Shown here: piece by piece, positions 44,957-53,148 of the stretch
Position numbering within the stretch: position 1 is the first letter of the stretch
Layout of the letters: each line of letters starts with the position of its first letter
NCBI RefSeq assembly: GCF_000381905.1
Contig: NZ_KB907245.1
Location: forward strand, 150,640 to 214,639
DNA from: Paenibacillus fonticola DSM 21315
GTDB lineage: Bacteria; Bacillota; Bacilli; Paenibacillales; Paenibacillaceae
Length of the DNA stretch: 64,000 nucleotides
Direction of reading: 5' to 3'
Notes under the pieces: generated by a model
The model's database searches: none
Told to the model about the DNA's origin: nothing
Seen by the model: the letters and a program-made list of their open reading frames with translations, nothing else
Translations under genes and position numbers: made by a program

Positions 44957-46255
44957 ATGCCTAAAATTACTTTTATCGGAGCCGGAAGTTCCATTTTTGC
45001 TAAAAATTTACTTGGAGACTGTATGTGTACGCCATCGCTCAAGGATTCGCACTTCGCATTGTACGATATTAATATGGAGCGGCTAAACCAATCGGAGAAA
45101 ATGCTGCAAAATCTAAACCGCAACCTCGGGGGACATGCCACCGTCCAGGCTTATACCGACCGGCGCGAAGCGCTGCGCGGAGCAGATTATGTCATCAACG
45201 CGATCGCTGTAGGTGAGTTGATTCCTACGATCACAGCGGACTTTACGATTCCTGAAAAGTATGGGCTGCATCAGACCGTTGCCGACACACTTGGCATGGG
45301 CGGTTTGTTCCGCGGACTGCGAACGATCCCTGTCATGCTTGACATGGCGCGGGATATGGAGGAATTATGCCCTGACGCCTTGCTCCTCAACTACACGAAT
45401 CCGATGGCCATCGTCACTGGTGCGATGCAGCAAGCTACCGGTGTGAAGACGGTTGGGCTGTGCCACAGCGTCCAGGTCTGCGCTAAGGATCTGCTTGAGG
45501 GGCTCGGCATGGACAGCACAGATGTCCATTGGAAAATCGCCGGCATCAACCACCAAGCGTGGCTTCTGGAAGTGAAACGCCACGGCGAGGATCTGTATCC
45601 AGAAATCAGACGCCGGGCTGCAGCGCGCACGGAGTCCCACGATGATATGGTGAGATACGAATTCATGAAGATGTTCGGATATTATGTTACTGAGTCCAGC
45701 TCACATGGATCGGAGTATGTGCCCTACTACCACAAGCGGCTGTACCCTGAGCTGAAGGAAAAGTACAATCTGCCGACTACCGGCTACAGAAATTGGGGAA
45801 AAGGCAAAGCTGCATTTTGGCAAGAGGTTAATGAGATGATCGAGAACAAGAACCTGTCTCATGATAGATCTAATGAATACGCTTCCTACATCATGGATGC
45901 CATCGAAACGAACCGCCCATTTGAAATTGCTGGCAATGTGCTGAATACCGGAGGATTGATTAGCAATCTGCCGGCGAACGCCTGCGTCGAGGTGCCTTGC
46001 CTTGTCAATGCCAACGGCGTCATTCCTACTTATTTTGGCGAGCTTCCGCCACAATGCGCGGCGCTGAACCGTACGAATATCAATATGCAGCTGCTCACCA
46101 TTGAGGCTGCTTTAACTGGTAAAAAGGAACATGTCTACCATGCAGCAATGCTCGATCCGCACACCTCTTCCGAGCTGTCTATCGATGACATTGTAGCTAT
46201 GTGCGATGAGATGCTTGAATTTAATCGGGATTTCCTGCCCATGTTCCAGTTTTAA
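44957..46255 (+). CDS. GH4 alpha-galactosidase (MelA type)
   Basis: 432 residues, cytoplasmic. NAD-binding IGAGSS at 7-12, NYTNPMA, the metal-site motif CHSV at 169-172 and NHQAW with H199. GH4 enzymes use NAD and Mn with a redox mechanism. CHSV is the motif of alpha-galactosidases; alpha-galacturonidases such as LplD are described with CHEV, so an alpha-galactoside (melibiose or raffinose type) is the likelier substrate. The ATG at 44957 follows AAAAGGAG. Lies between the permease and binding-protein genes. Confidence 0.9.
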   Translation: MPKITFIGAGSSIFAKNLLGDCMCTPSLKDSHFALYDINMERLNQSEKMLQNLNRNLGGHATVQAYTDRREALRGADYVINAIAVGELIPTITADFTIPEKYGLHQTVADTLGMGGLFRGLRTIPVMLDMARDMEELCPDALLLNYTNPMAIVTGAMQQATGVKTVGLCHSVQVCAKDLLEGLGMDSTDVHWKIAGINHQAWLLEVKRHGEDLYPEIRRRAAARTESHDDMVRYEFMKMFGYYVTESSSHGSEYVPYYHKRLYPELKEKYNLPTTGYRNWGKGKAAFWQEVNEMIENKNLSHDRSNEYASYIMDAIETNRPFEIAGNVLNTGGLISNLPANACVEVPCLVNANGVIPTYFGELPPQCAALNRTNINMQLLTIEAALTGKKEHVYHAAMLDPHTSSELSIDDIVAMCDEMLEFNRDFLPMFQF

Positions 46256-46315
46256 CTTCTCGAAAGACCGCTCAAAAACGTTATATAATAGTACTTATCC
46301 AGAGGGGGAACTACT

Positions 46316-47926
46316 ATGAAAAAAGGGAAAAAAACAGGCTGGATCACCACTCTACTTGCTTTGGTACTGCTGACTTCCGCATGTGGAGGCAATGCTGGAA
46401 CAACGGCTGAATCTAATGGGAACAATTCTGGGGAACAAGGCGGTCAAAAAACAATTAAATTGACTTTTTTCGATAAAAATACCGGCGATACCTTCAATAA
46501 CACCGTCGCCCAGGAGATTACCCGTCGAACAGGAATTACGATAGAAGTCCAGCAGCCTACCGGCAATCCGGAGGAGAAGCTTAATCTGATGCTGACAAGC
46601 AATGATCTGCCCGACATCGTCCTCATGGACCGCAGAAGTGATATCGTCAACAAATATATCGCTGCGGGGGCGCTTGTTCCCTTAGATGACCTGATCGACC
46701 AATACGGCCCGAATATTAAGGAAATGTATGGGGACGTGCTCAATAAAAGCCGCTATACCGACGGCAAGAACTATTATCTGAACAATTGGTACGGCATGGA
46801 CCCCGATCCGGGTTGGAGCTTTAACATGAGGATGGATATTATTAAAGAGTTGGGTTATGGTGATAAAGCCGAAAAAGGCGAACCATTCAGCCAAGAAGAA
46901 TTCGTTCAATTGCTCCAGCAATTCAAAGAAGAGTATCCGAATATCGACGGCAAGGCATCTATTCCTTTGACCTTGAATGCAGACCACATGCCTACGATTA
47001 CCGGCGTTTTCAAGGGCATGTACGGGATGAAGAACTATTATGAAGCTGACGGCAAACTGATGCTGGATGTCCGCGATCCCCAATATCTCGATATGATGAA
47101 GTTTATTAATGAGCTATATAGACAAGGATTGCTGGATAAGGAATGGGCCGTGAATAAAACGCAGATCTTCGAACAGAAGGCTGCCAGCGGCCGCGTCTTC
47201 TCCGTAGGCGGCGGGTTGCCATCGGAGCCAAACCGGATGCTGAAGGAACAAAATGGCGCCGATACAGACAAGCAATTCTACGCCTTTAATGTTGCAGCCC
47301 CAGGGGTTGATCCTGCACAGACAACCTATGGCCCCCGCAGTTCACTGGGCTGGGATGCCATTGGAATTACCGTTGCCAACAAGCATCCTGAGGAAACGAT
47401 CAAATTCATGGATTTCCTCGCTAGCGAGGAAGGACAATATTTGCTCCAATGGGGACTGGAAGGCGAGCACTGGGATATGGTGGACGGCAAGCACGTCCCT
47501 CGCCCCGAAACACTCCAGGGCTTTCGGACAAACTGGAATGAATTCGCCACAAAAACCGGGATCCGCAAATGGACATGGTTCATCAAGAACGGCAATGGCA
47601 GCGATGGCACACCATATGATCTAGCTGTGAAATATGAGCGTGATGCTGTAAACGCGCATGCGCTAGTATCCATGGCAAATACCAGCTGGGACACAGCCGT
47701 ATACGACAACCTCGGACCTAAGGGAGGAACGCCGGACGCTCTCAGTGAGCAAAAGATCAAGGACATCTGCGATAAAGGATTCACGACAATGATTTATGCG
47801 GAATCCGCAGCCGAGGTCGAGCAGATTTACAATAAGATGATGGCTGATTTAGAAGCCAATAACGCTGAAAAAATTGAGCAAATCTATACTCAAAATTATC
47901 AGGAACGTCTTGAACTGTGGAAATAA
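46316..47926 (+). CDS. Oligosaccharide-binding lipoprotein, LplA type
   Basis: 536 residues, the long LplA-like form. Lipoprotein signal ending TSAC (C23) after a basic start. Solute-binding features: LTFFDKNTGDTFNNTVAQEITRRTG, MLTSNDLPDIVLMDRRSDIV. The ATG at 46316 follows AGAGGGGG. A TATATAAT stretch in the 60-bp gap before it may give extra expression of the binding protein. Captures the substrate for the two LplB/YtcP-type permeases. A terminator follows at 47979. Confidence 0.9.
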   Translation: MKKGKKTGWITTLLALVLLTSACGGNAGTTAESNGNNSGEQGGQKTIKLTFFDKNTGDTFNNTVAQEITRRTGITIEVQQPTGNPEEKLNLMLTSNDLPDIVLMDRRSDIVNKYIAAGALVPLDDLIDQYGPNIKEMYGDVLNKSRYTDGKNYYLNNWYGMDPDPGWSFNMRMDIIKELGYGDKAEKGEPFSQEEFVQLLQQFKEEYPNIDGKASIPLTLNADHMPTITGVFKGMYGMKNYYEADGKLMLDVRDPQYLDMMKFINELYRQGLLDKEWAVNKTQIFEQKAASGRVFSVGGGLPSEPNRMLKEQNGADTDKQFYAFNVAAPGVDPAQTTYGPRSSLGWDAIGITVANKHPEETIKFMDFLASEEGQYLLQWGLEGEHWDMVDGKHVPRPETLQGFRTNWNEFATKTGIRKWTWFIKNGNGSDGTPYDLAVKYERDAVNAHALVSMANTSWDTAVYDNLGPKGGTPDALSEQKIKDICDKGFTTMIYAESAAEVEQIYNKMMADLEANNAEKIEQIYTQNYQERLELWK

Positions 47927-47978
47927 ACATGTACGGCAAAGCAGCTTCTTCCCTAGTATAGGGGTAGGAGGTTTGCAT

Positions 47979-48022
47979 AAAAACAGCGCGGCCCCGAAAA
48001 CCTCGGGAGCTGCGCTGTTTTT
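47979..48022. terminator. Terminator after LplA-type gene; relative of tRNA-Thr terminator
   Basis: AAAACAGCGCGGC-CCGA / CTCGG-GAGCTGCGCTGTTTTT. The same hairpin type recurs at 52323-52360 and 59334-59373 beside tRNA-Thr sequence. Confidence 0.8.
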
Positions 48023-48035
48023 GAATTTAGCAAAG

Positions 48036-48087
48036 TTGCTGGTAAAGGGAACTGCTCCCCTGCCCTACGCATTTTATAATGCATTTT
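48036..48087 (-). repeat. Decayed copy of tRNA-Thr 3' end (old attachment site)
   Basis: TTGCTGGTAAAGGGAACTGC then CCTACGCATT align with the intact tRNA-Thr 3' half at 59390-59438 with about a dozen differences. It is adjacent to the related terminator at 47979-48022, in the same orientation. Confidence 0.6.
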
Positions 48088-48100
48088 CTAAAGATTAAAC

Positions 48101-49132
48101 TTAATGATCTATCCTTCCTTCTGTACTAAGCGCCAACAAGCGTTTCAGATTGTCATCAATAAATTGATTATCAGGACTGTTGATCCCGCGGCCGGCAAAA
48201 TGGCCCCAGATCGACTCGATCGGATGAAAAACAGCGTTAGGCATACGCTTAGCCTCGTATTCGTTATCGTCCGCCGTGCAGAAAAGATCCGTGCTTCCTG
48301 GCATGACACAGGCCAGCGCTTTAATGCTTCTAAGCGCCTTATCGAAATCTCCGTTATAGACGGGGTTCGCACTAATATCCGCGTTTTGGCCAGTCCATAA
48401 CATGGCTAGTACATTGTGCGGATCCATCTGCATAAAGCTATTTTCCCAGACGCCAGCCATAAAGTCTGCCAAGGAGTCAAATCCCAGTTCACGAAAAAGC
48501 TCCTCCCTGTAAAACGCCTGAGATACGCCCCATCCCGCATAGACACGGCCAACGGCGCGCATATCTGCAGGAGTCAACTGGCTTAGCTTCCTTGCATCGA
48601 AGCGGACTGCGGCCATGAGCGCAGCCTTCATTCCGCCCAGAACCACATGCGTGTGGGGCCATGTCTTGGCCACTCCGGCGAAAGGTGCAATTCGTTCCAC
48701 CATGTCGGGATAACTTGCCCCCCATTGGAAGGATTGAATGCCTCCCATGGACCATCCAACTACGAGAGCGATCCTGCGTATGCCGAATTTTTCGGTCACC
48801 AGCCGATGCTGGAATTGAACGTTGTCATAGATGGTTACCTGTGGAAAGTTAGCCCTATCAAATGGGGTAGGTGTGTTGCTAGGAGACGAAGATAATCCGT
48901 TGCCCAGCAGATTTGGAACGATAATGAAGTATTTTCCCGGATCCAGTGCCATGCCGTTTCCAATCAGCCATTCATTCTGAACATGCGTGTCGCCAAACGC
49001 AGTTGGATATACGACGACATTATCTTTCTTATCATTCAATGTTCCATAAGTCTTATAAGCAAGAAAAGCGCCCGGCAACGTCACTCCGGATTGCAACGTG
49101 ACGTCACCCAAATCAAAAATCTCATAATCCAT
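48101..49132 (-). CDS. MetX-like alpha/beta hydrolase (homoserine O-acetyltransferase family)
   Basis: 343 residues. The nucleophile elbow GWSMGG has Ser128, the acid is probably the Asp of GSTDLFC and the His lies in WGHFAGRG near the end. NLLGNGLSSSPSN and YPTAFGDTHV match the homoserine O-acetyl/succinyltransferase-like group. Many group members are not true MetX, so acyl transfer to homoserine is not assured. Divergent from a broken LysR gene that may have controlled it. ATG at 49132 after AGAAGGGAG. Confidence 0.8.
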   Translation of the reverse strand: MDYEIFDLGDVTLQSGVTLPGAFLAYKTYGTLNDKKDNVVVYPTAFGDTHVQNEWLIGNGMALDPGKYFIIVPNLLGNGLSSSPSNTPTPFDRANFPQVTIYDNVQFQHRLVTEKFGIRRIALVVGWSMGGIQSFQWGASYPDMVERIAPFAGVAKTWPHTHVVLGGMKAALMAAVRFDARKLSQLTPADMRAVGRVYAGWGVSQAFYREELFRELGFDSLADFMAGVWENSFMQMDPHNVLAMLWTGQNADISANPVYNGDFDKALRSIKALACVMPGSTDLFCTADDNEYEAKRMPNAVFHPIESIWGHFAGRGINSPDNQFIDDNLKRLLALSTEGRIDH

Positions 49133-49242
49133 CGTACTGTCTCTCCCTTCTAAATAAAGCCATACGAGTTTAAAGTGCCTTTCTTGTTGTTAGTATAGTT
49201 CTGTGATACCCTCAATAAAAGTGAATAGAATTCATAGTAGTA

Positions 49243-49257
49243 TTCAATAATATTGAA
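49243..49257. promoter_or_regulatory. LysR-box palindrome
   Basis: TTCAATAATATTGAA is a perfect 15-bp palindrome in the intergenic region between the MetX-like gene and the LysR gene. It suits a LysR-type regulator site, although the regulator gene is broken. Confidence 0.55.
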
Positions 49258-49276
49258 GGTAAAAAAGGGGGGCCGG

Positions 49277-49910
49277 ATGATGGAATTACGCCAACTGATT
49301 ACGTTCCGCACGGTGGCATCAACATTAAATTTCACTCGGGCTGCGGAAGTGCTGAACTACGTCCCCTCCAACGTCACGATGCAAATGAAAGCATTGGAGG
49401 ATGAGCTTGGTGTTCGTCTCTTTGACCGCTTGGGTAAGCAGCTCGTTCTCACAACTGAGGGTAAACGCTTTTTAACACATATCCAAGACGTTCTAAACAA
49501 ATTGGACGAAGCGCGCGACGTCGTTCATGACAATGAAAATCTAACCGGAACCCTAACGATAAGTGCCAATGAAGTTATATGCGCCTATCGGCTTCCAGCT
49601 GTTTTTCAACGATTTCGTTCACAGCATCCGGGAGTTCGGCTAATCTTCGGGCATTGATACCATTACGTATTTAGAGTTTCAAAGTGCCGAAGCTATTAAA
49701 CAATGTGCCATTTCGGGAATCGGTATTGCCTTTCTTCCAGAAATCGTAGTGAAAGCCGAAGTGGAGCGAGGCGAACTTATTGCCCTTCCTTGGCAAATTC
49801 CTGACCTGCACGTGTATACTCAGATGTCATGGCATAAAGACAAGTGGCTTTCACCCATCATTTTATCTTTCATAGAAGCAGCAAGGGTGGTTCTCGCTTC
49901 AGAGGAGTAG
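49277..49910 (+). pseudogene. LysR family regulator, disrupted by deletion and frameshift
   Basis: The N-terminal part from ATG 49277/49280 is a clear LysR winged helix (MELRQLITFRTVASTLNFTRAAEVLNYVPSN split here as domains), and it stops at 49657 after 126 residues. Then, in another frame from 49656, DTITYLEFQSAEAIKQCAIS to TAG at 49908-49910 is the C-terminal effector-binding end. About 100 residues between the two are missing. Together they indicate an internal deletion with frameshift, so the regulator is probably lost. It sits divergent from the MetX-like gene it likely once controlled. Confidence 0.85.
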
Positions 49911-50048
49911 AATAAAAACATTTAGCTTATCTATAGAAGAATCTCCGAGTTGGCACCTTTTCGCAAACTGTAGCGGCCAACAATAAAATCAAGTATATTA
50001 GGGCGGAGCTCAATGTTTCACCCTAAACATCAAGGAGTTGGTAGGAAA

Positions 50049-50969
50049 ATGAAAGTAACAAATACAATAGGATTTTTTATCGATTATTCCTACGCAAAAC
50101 AAATTGAAAGTTTCTTTAGAGAATATGCTATTGAAGTCATTTCCCCAGATAAAGGAGCTCGCTCGTCAGAAATCAGGTACCTAATCCCAATCACTTTCAG
50201 TCCAGAAGAAAACATGATTGAGAAAATGGAGGAGATTAGACTTCGTTTACTTCATCAATTCCCTATTATTGATGAAATTGGTGAAGAAATTCTATTTAGT
50301 TACAATGACGCTGAGTACGAGAAGGCACCGTTTTTTAATTTATATTCATCCGGAAATTCAGCTCAAGCTAATTTAGCTAGTAAGTATTCAGTCGTTAAAA
50401 GCCATATCTTTTGTGAGGCCTGTGGTTTAAAAACAAAGTCATTGGAATCAAACTTAGTTTTAGATACTTCCAAATTGAAAAATCACTACATGATTAACTT
50501 AGATGGGATGTTTTGGGTAGTATCAGAAAAAATGGCTGATCTTATGGCAAGATCGAATATAACGGGCTATCATTTCAAGGAAGTAATACATAGAGGTAAG
50601 CCAGAGAATTCCTTACCAGCATATCAGCTTGTTGTAGAAAACCCCCTCCCTTCTTTAAGTTCAAAAAAGAACTACTATTATTTTGTATCGGAACCAAAAG
50701 AAAGATGCCATGTATGTGATGTAAAAGGAAAAATCATCTACCCTTATCTGTATGACAAGACTGTTATTGAAACTCATACAGATGACCTATATTTGTTAAA
50801 TGAATGGGTCAGTAATGGAAGCTTCGTCTATCATCCGCTATTTATTAGTCAGCGCTTCAGAAAATTACTTATTGAACAAGGAGTAACTAGGGATGTAAGG
50901 AGTATTTATGACAATAACTATGGATCTAAAGATTGGTATATGACTCCTGTATTTCTTGATCATTATTAA
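50049..50969 (+). CDS. Hypothetical protein with two CxxC pairs
   Basis: 306 residues from the ATG at 50049 (AAGGAG 11 bases upstream; a shorter TAGGAAA is nearer). No signal peptide or membrane segment. Two CxxC pairs (FCEACGLKT in the first half, CHVCDVKG near residue 220) suggest zinc-ribbon-like sites. I do not recognise the family; proteins of this kind occur among immunity-like orphans. AT-rich and within the tRNA-Thr island zone. Confidence 0.65.
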   Translation: MKVTNTIGFFIDYSYAKQIESFFREYAIEVISPDKGARSSEIRYLIPITFSPEENMIEKMEEIRLRLLHQFPIIDEIGEEILFSYNDAEYEKAPFFNLYSSGNSAQANLASKYSVVKSHIFCEACGLKTKSLESNLVLDTSKLKNHYMINLDGMFWVVSEKMADLMARSNITGYHFKEVIHRGKPENSLPAYQLVVENPLPSLSSKKNYYYFVSEPKERCHVCDVKGKIIYPYLYDKTVIETHTDDLYLLNEWVSNGSFVYHPLFISQRFRKLLIEQGVTRDVRSIYDNNYGSKDWYMTPVFLDHY

Positions 50970-51147
50970 AAAGTTATCTAAGCCCAAAGCCTACGCCAGA
51001 TTTGTCGGAATTTCGCTTGAACTGCCTGATCTACTGTTTTGCCCGTCTTTTATAAAATACCCCAAGTATATAATAGATGAGAGAATAATACTGGTTAGCT
51101 TATTTGTAGTAAGATCTCTTTACTCTTCTTAGGAAGGAAGTGATGTA

Positions 51148-51837
51148 ATGACAAGACTTATTATGCTTTTTATAGCCATTGGACTTGTATTAGTTGGATG
51201 TAGTCAAAACAAAACCAATGGCAATAACGAATACAATACGCCTGTAGTCTCGGGAGTAGACAGTGCTATAAACACTGAAATTACGCCCAGCACTGAACGG
51301 AATATATCACAAGATTCTTCTTCCAGTTATGCAGCTAAAATTGAAGGCGAACTATCAGATCAGGATTTTGAAACGGCTTATGAAATGTGTGTGAGAGCGC
51401 TGACTGAATATTATAAAGCGGTTTGGAACGGCTCGGACATTAATTTGGATATATTTATCGATAACGATCACCTTAAACAGTATACGCAACAAAAAATTCA
51501 ATCCCAATATGATGTGCATGTAAAGAACAATCTAACTGATGATCTGGTGCAGAATATTGATATTGGCGCTTGGGAAGTAGAATATATTGATGATGCGGAT
51601 GGAGGTTTTCTCTATATAAAATTACCTGTGCAAGTTAATATGACTGTAGGTGGTTATGGTGAAGTCACTGAGTTTCTTGTACGTAATTTAAATGGCAAAT
51701 TAGTCATTGTTGATTGGTATACGGGTGCAAAAGATAGTTATGATTTCATGGTGCGTGGAGAAAGTCAAACGATCGATAACCCCGATATTTGGAATGATAG
51801 TGGGTGGGTAAAGAAGTTAGATAGTATTACAGATTGA
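51148..51837 (+). CDS. Small lipoprotein
   Basis: 229 residues with a lipoprotein signal ending LVGC (C18), a Ser/Thr/Asn-rich linker to about 60, then a folded domain with FETAYEMCVRALTEYYKAVW and a beta-rich end. Family unknown; a NTF2-like fold would fit the pattern of helix then strands but is a guess. GGAAGGAAGTG precedes the ATG at 51148. It is near the type I toxin module and in the same AT-rich zone. Confidence 0.6.
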   Translation: MTRLIMLFIAIGLVLVGCSQNKTNGNNEYNTPVVSGVDSAINTEITPSTERNISQDSSSSYAAKIEGELSDQDFETAYEMCVRALTEYYKAVWNGSDINLDIFIDNDHLKQYTQQKIQSQYDVHVKNNLTDDLVQNIDIGAWEVEYIDDADGGFLYIKLPVQVNMTVGGYGEVTEFLVRNLNGKLVIVDWYTGAKDSYDFMVRGESQTIDNPDIWNDSGWVKKLDSITD

Positions 51838-51886
51838 ATTTTAGACTCACTCTAAATAACCGTTAAGATAAAATGGAATTCCCAGG

Positions 51887-51915
51887 TTGAGGTATAAATA
51901 TGCTTATGCTATGAT
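51887..51915 (+). promoter_or_regulatory. Promoter of antitoxin RNA
   Basis: TTGAGG (51887-51892) and TATGAT (51910-51915) with a 17-bp spacer, facing the toxin gene from its 3' side. Transcription would start near 51922. Confidence 0.55.
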
Positions 51916-51921
51916 AAAAAT

Positions 51922-52050
51922 AGTTAAGGAGCCGTGCAGCAACACGGCCCCCCGTACACTTACCGCTTTAAAGAGCGGTCGGCTGTAGGATTTAATGCAA
52001 TCGAAATGGACCGCAATCCTAATCCCTAGGGCGGTCTATTTCTTTGTGTT
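51922..52050 (+). ncRNA. Candidate antitoxin RNA, antisense to toxin 3' end
   Basis: The segment from the promoter at 51887-51915 to a GGACCGC / GCGGTCT hairpin and T-rich tail (52008-52052) is complementary to the 3' end and trailer of the toxin mRNA, the layout of TxpA/RatA-type modules. On the minus strand GCCGTG-loop-CACGGC followed by ATTTTT (51931-51948) would end the toxin mRNA. Presence of an RNA product is inferred. Confidence 0.55.
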
Positions 52051-52155
52051 TTGATTAATTGCTACAACGATAGCCACAACCAGCGTCAACAGAGCAATAA
52101 TAAGCCCTCCAAAGCTGATCATCATCGTCAAAGCATCTTTAATCTCCACAGGCAT
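52036..52155 (-). CDS. Holin-like type I toxin (TxpA/Fst-like small membrane peptide)
   Basis: 39 residues from the ATG at 52155 with GGGAGGTG upstream: MPVEIKDALTMMISFGGL, then a single membrane helix IIALLTLVVAIVVAI and the tail NQNTKK. This is the typical form of the short putative holin-like toxins of Bacillota: an N-terminal polar lead with MMISFG, then one helix with a basic end. Such peptides depolarise or damage the membrane and are kept in check by antisense RNA. An extended -10 (TGGTATAAT) lies upstream on the minus strand. Too short for ordinary ORF calling. Confidence 0.8.
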   Translation of the reverse strand: MPVEIKDALTMMISFGGLIIALLTLVVAIVVAINQNTKK

Positions 52156-52322
52156 CACCTCCCTTCCGGGAGATTAGCCGACCGTCCTTTTAAGCCAGTT
52201 CCATGTACAAGCTCCATTATACCAAAATATGCTTATATTTACTTAGTTTCAAACGGTCAAGGTGTCTATCAACCTAGCTATATCTTATCAGCAGAGTATG
52301 AGCCAGTTTTCCCTTTTCACGC

Positions 52323-52360
52323 AAAAAAGCGCAGCCCCGTAATCTCGGAAGCCGCGCTGC
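52323..52360 (-). terminator. Copy of tRNA-Thr terminator at attR
   Basis: Minus-strand stem GCAGCGCGGCTTCCGAG.. / ..CTGCGC followed by TTTTTT, a diverged copy of 59334-59373 and in the same position relative to the tRNA 3' end. Confidence 0.6.
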
Positions 52361-52377
52361 ACACCTGCTTTAGAAAA

Positions 52378-52426
52378 ATGCTGGTGAAGGGACTCGAACC
52401 CCCGACCTACGCATTACGAATGCGTT
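52378..52426 (-). repeat. attR: 49-bp exact copy of tRNA-Thr 3' half
   Basis: Identical to 59390-59438 from ATGCTGGTGAAGGGACTCGA through AATGCGTT, then diverging abruptly. It represents the displaced tRNA 3' end left after an element integrated at the tRNA gene. Orientation is direct. Confidence 0.85.
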
Positions 52427-52703
52427 TCCGTATGGTTCTAAAGGGGTTTATAAGGTATTAGAAGTCGGAAAACAACGGATACAATGGGGTTTTAGGTTCT
52501 GTTAAGTTTTATACGGGATTCTAAGTCGGTAAAACATTCGGTAGGGCGTTAATATTCAGTCCATTAGTTCCCCTTCTGTTTAGCTGTTGCGAACGTGTTT
52601 TTCCATTCGGTTCTTGCTCCCCAAATCAATCTTGCCATAGGCTTTCATCAGTCTCATTTGAAGATTAATATGTGAAGCCGTGAATACTCTCGGCATTAGA
52701 TCA
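52427..52703. other. Element end between attR and arsC, no intact gene
   Basis: Directly after the truncated tRNA copy there are repeats of the type TTCTA..AAGTCGG(A/T)AAAAC (near 52437-52475 and 52518-52535). A minus-strand open end reading PRVFTASHINLQMRLMKAYG and ending MEKHVRNS without a start looks like a remnant gene. I see no integrase. Confidence 0.45.
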
Positions 52704-53123
52704 TTATTCACCAGTTTCAGCAAATTTTCGAATACGTTCACCAATTTGGTCTCGAACACGTTGAAATACAGCCCATTTCTCCTCATCGGTTCCCTGAGCC
52801 TTAGCAGGATCATCAAATCCCCAATGCTCGCGACGAACATGCGGAGGAGTCATCGGACAACGGTCAGCCGCATCTCCGCACAAGGTTACAACCAAATCCG
52901 AATTGTTTAACAACTGAGGGTCAATGATATCTGAAGTCTGATTTGAAATATCGACACCTATCTCACTCATAGCTTTGACAGCATTGGGGTTTAGACCGTG
53001 AGCTTCAATACCTGCACTGTAAATCTCCCAGTCATCTCCAAGATGTTTTTTCGCCCATCCTTCAGCCATTTGACTACGGCAAGAATTACCTGTACATAAG
53101 AAATAAAGTACCTTTTTTTTCAT
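52704..53123 (-). CDS. arsC: Thioredoxin-dependent arsenate reductase
   Basis: 139 residues. The catalytic P-loop CTGNSCRS has C10 and C15, followed by C82 and C89 in [12 protein letters not shown], the triple-cysteine relay of pI258/B. subtilis-type ArsC. Reduces arsenate to arsenite in the cytoplasm with electrons from thioredoxin. Third gene of arsR-arsB-arsC. GAGAGAGTGGAAAT precedes the ATG at 53123. Confidence 0.95.
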   Translation of the reverse strand: MKKKVLYFLCTGNSCRSQMAEGWAKKHLGDDWEIYSAGIEAHGLNPNAVKAMSEIGVDISNQTSDIIDPQLLNNSDLVVTLCGDAADRCPMTPPHVRREHWGFDDPAKAQGTDEEKWAVFQRVRDQIGERIRKFAETGE

Positions 53124-53148
53124 ATTTCCACTCTCTCCTTTTACGAAA

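Noticed and set aside
44957-46255. Calling the GH4 enzyme an LplD-type alpha-galacturonidase
   Set aside because: The metal-site motif is CHSV, not CHEV.
52051-52461. 136-codon plus-strand frame
   Set aside because: It runs antisense through the toxin gene and the truncated tRNA-Thr copy; the apparent protein end is the familiar mistranslation of a tRNA.
52427-52703. Integrase gene expected at the element end
   Set aside because: No tyrosine or serine recombinase motif is visible in any frame; only a short open end without start remains.
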